Source of the DNA: Actinomycetota bacterium
GTDB taxonomy: Bacteria; Actinomycetota; Actinomycetes; S36-B12; UBA5976
NCBI GenBank assembly: GCA_005789325.1
Contig: SXYE01000067.1
Coordinates: 1 to 32,819, forward strand
DNA length: 32,819 bases
Direction of reading: 5' to 3'
Below are positions 31,740 to 32,819 of this stretch, one piece after another. A program made the position numbers and the translations under genes. Below the pieces are notes generated by a model. The model had not been told where the DNA came from, did no database searches, and saw only the letters and a program-made list of their open reading frames with translations. The number at the start of each line of letters is the position of its first letter. The first letter of the stretch is position 1.

Positions 31740-32819
31740 CTAGTTACAGACTGCACCTTTAGCAGAAGAGCCAACTAATTTTGCGTACTTTCCTAAAATT
31801 CCAGTGGTATATCTAGGTAAAGCTGGTTTCCAAGTAGCTCTACGTTTTTCCAATTCAGCCTCATCAACGAGTAGATCGAGTCTTCGTGCTTCAAGATCTA
31901 AACGAATCTTGTCGCCAGTTTGAGCCAAAGCAATTGGGCCACCATCTGTTGCTTCAGGAGCAACGTGACCTATACAAAAACCAGCAGTAGCCCCACTAAA
32001 TCTGCCATCAGTTATTAACATGACATCTTTTCCTAAACCTGCACCTTTAATTGCTGCAGTTACAGCCAACATCTCACGCATTCCTGGTCCACCTTTTGGA
32101 CCTTCATAACGAATAACTACAACATCGCCTTTAACAATTTTTCCTTGAGTCACTGCATCCATAGCAAATTTCTCATCATCAAATACTTTTGCAGTTCCTT
32201 CAAATATTGGGAATTCAATAGATGCAGCTTTAATAACTGCACCTTCTGGGGCAAGAGAACCTTTAAGAATTACTAGTCCACCGGTTTTATGTATTGGGTT
32301 ATTTACCGCATGAATAATTTTTCCATCAGGATCTGGTGGATTAATTGTTGCTAAGTTCTCGGCAACAGTTTTCCCTGTAACAGTTAATTCATCACCGTGA
32401 ATTAATCCTGCATCTAACAATGCTTTCATAACTACTGGTACTCCACCAATTTTATCTAAGTCATTCATTACATAGCGACCAAAAGGTTTAACATCGGCTA
32501 AGTGAGGAGTCCTATCGCCAATTCGGTTGTAGTCATCAATAGTTAGATTAACATTTGCTTCATGAGCAATTGCAAGTAAATGAAGAATGGCATTAGTTGA
32601 TCCACCTAAAGCCATAACTATTGTGATTGCGTTTTCAAATGCTTTCTTAGTCATAATGTCTCGAGTGGTAATTCCTAAACGAATTAAATTAACAACAGCT
32701 TCGCCAGCTGCATATGCATCATCATCTCTTCTAGAATCAATTGCAGGAGCAGATGCACTTCCTGGCAATGCCATTCCTAAAGCTTCGGCAACTGAGCTCA
32801 TTGTGTTTGCGGTAAACAT
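31740..32819 (-). CDS. ilvD: Dihydroxy-acid dehydratase (3' part, cut by window edge)
   Basis: Fe-S dehydratase converting dihydroxy acids to 2-oxo acids, the third common step of valine and isoleucine synthesis. Only the C-terminal 360 or so residues are inside the window. They begin at MFTANTMSS, which in family members directly follows a cluster cysteine (CGGMxTANTM), so the apparent Met at the very edge is internal and the true start lies to the right. Visible motifs are GGSTNAILHLLAIA, GGPGMREML and TDGRFSGATAGFCIGHVAPEA. The stop is followed by two more in-frame TAG codons. About 200 residues are missing. Confidence 0.95.
   Translation of the reverse strand: MFTANTMSSVAEALGMALPGSASAPAIDSRRDDDAYAAGEAVVNLIRLGITTRDIMTKKAFENAITIVMALGGSTNAILHLLAIAHEANVNLTIDDYNRIGDRTPHLADVKPFGRYVMNDLDKIGGVPVVMKALLDAGLIHGDELTVTGKTVAENLATINPPDPDGKIIHAVNNPIHKTGGLVILKGSLAPEGAVIKAASIEFPIFEGTAKVFDDEKFAMDAVTQGKIVKGDVVVIRYEGPKGGPGMREMLAVTAAIKGAGLGKDVMLITDGRFSGATAGFCIGHVAPEATDGGPIALAQTGDKIRLDLEARRLDLLVDEAELEKRRATWKPALPRYTTGILGKYAKLVGSSAKGAVCN

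Noticed and set aside
32811..32819. Met at the window edge as the ilvD start
   Set aside because: MFTANTMSS is an internal motif of dihydroxy-acid dehydratase that follows a cluster cysteine; the gene continues beyond the window.
1..32819. Mobile elements, CRISPR arrays, defence or biosynthetic islands
   Set aside because: No transposase, integrase, repeat array or foreign-looking block was seen. All large frames are conserved core genes with even composition.

Overview
The window is one continuous stretch of actinobacterial housekeeping and amino-acid biosynthesis DNA. It contains no insertion sequence, prophage, CRISPR array or other mobile element that I can see. Several features point to a low-GC, streamlined actinobacterium, such as a planktonic freshwater lineage of the Nanopelagicales (acI) type. 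These are the actinobacterial order ftsY-smc-mutM-rnc-rpmF-yceD-sepIVA, an HU protein with a lysine-rich tail, an LldD2-type lactate dehydrogenase, a long-type LeuA, AT-rich codon use, very short intergenic gaps and frequent TTG/GTG starts. The lineage is inferred from gene content; no search was run.

Left part (1-14996, mostly minus strand). Read in the direction of transcription, recG-rsmD-coaD-sepIVA-yceD-rpmF-rnc-mutM-smc-ftsY forms one tightly packed series covering DNA repair, CoA synthesis, division and cell-wall control, ribosome and RNA maturation, chromosome condensation and protein targeting. rpmF (57 codons, GTG start) is easily missed. rpmB and a stand-alone Lrp/AsnC-type ligand-binding protein lie on the plus strand, interleaved with thiL. 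plsC-gpsA-ddl supplies phospholipid and peptidoglycan precursors.

Middle part (15016-20628). hup is flanked by strong hairpins. Then, in transcription order, come gltX, tRNA-Gln, an FMN-dependent lactate dehydrogenase gene, tRNA-Glu and leuC-leuD.

Right part (20618-32819). This is a nearly complete branched-chain amino acid supercluster: ilvD (cut by the window edge), ilvB-ilvN-ilvC, leuA (plus strand), leuB-ilvE and cimA. serA and a small DUF2256 zinc-ribbon-like gene sit between ilvC and leuA. Together these genes convert pyruvate to valine, leucine and, through citramalate, isoleucine.

The most interesting content lies in short leader regions. Three transcription units each carry a candidate leader peptide whose codons match the pathway: a Leu-Val-Val-Val peptide before ilvB, a Leu-Leu-Leu peptide before leuA and an Ile-Ile peptide before cimA. 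The first and third are followed by a classic hairpin plus T-tract terminator. This looks like a separate attenuator at each branch point. The ilvB and leuA types are known in actinobacteria. I do not know of a described Ile leader for cimA.

No gene-free stretch exceeds 300 bases. The longest are the ilvB leader (about 230 bases), the hup-leuD gap (about 190), and the cimA and leuA leaders (about 180 each); all are annotated below.
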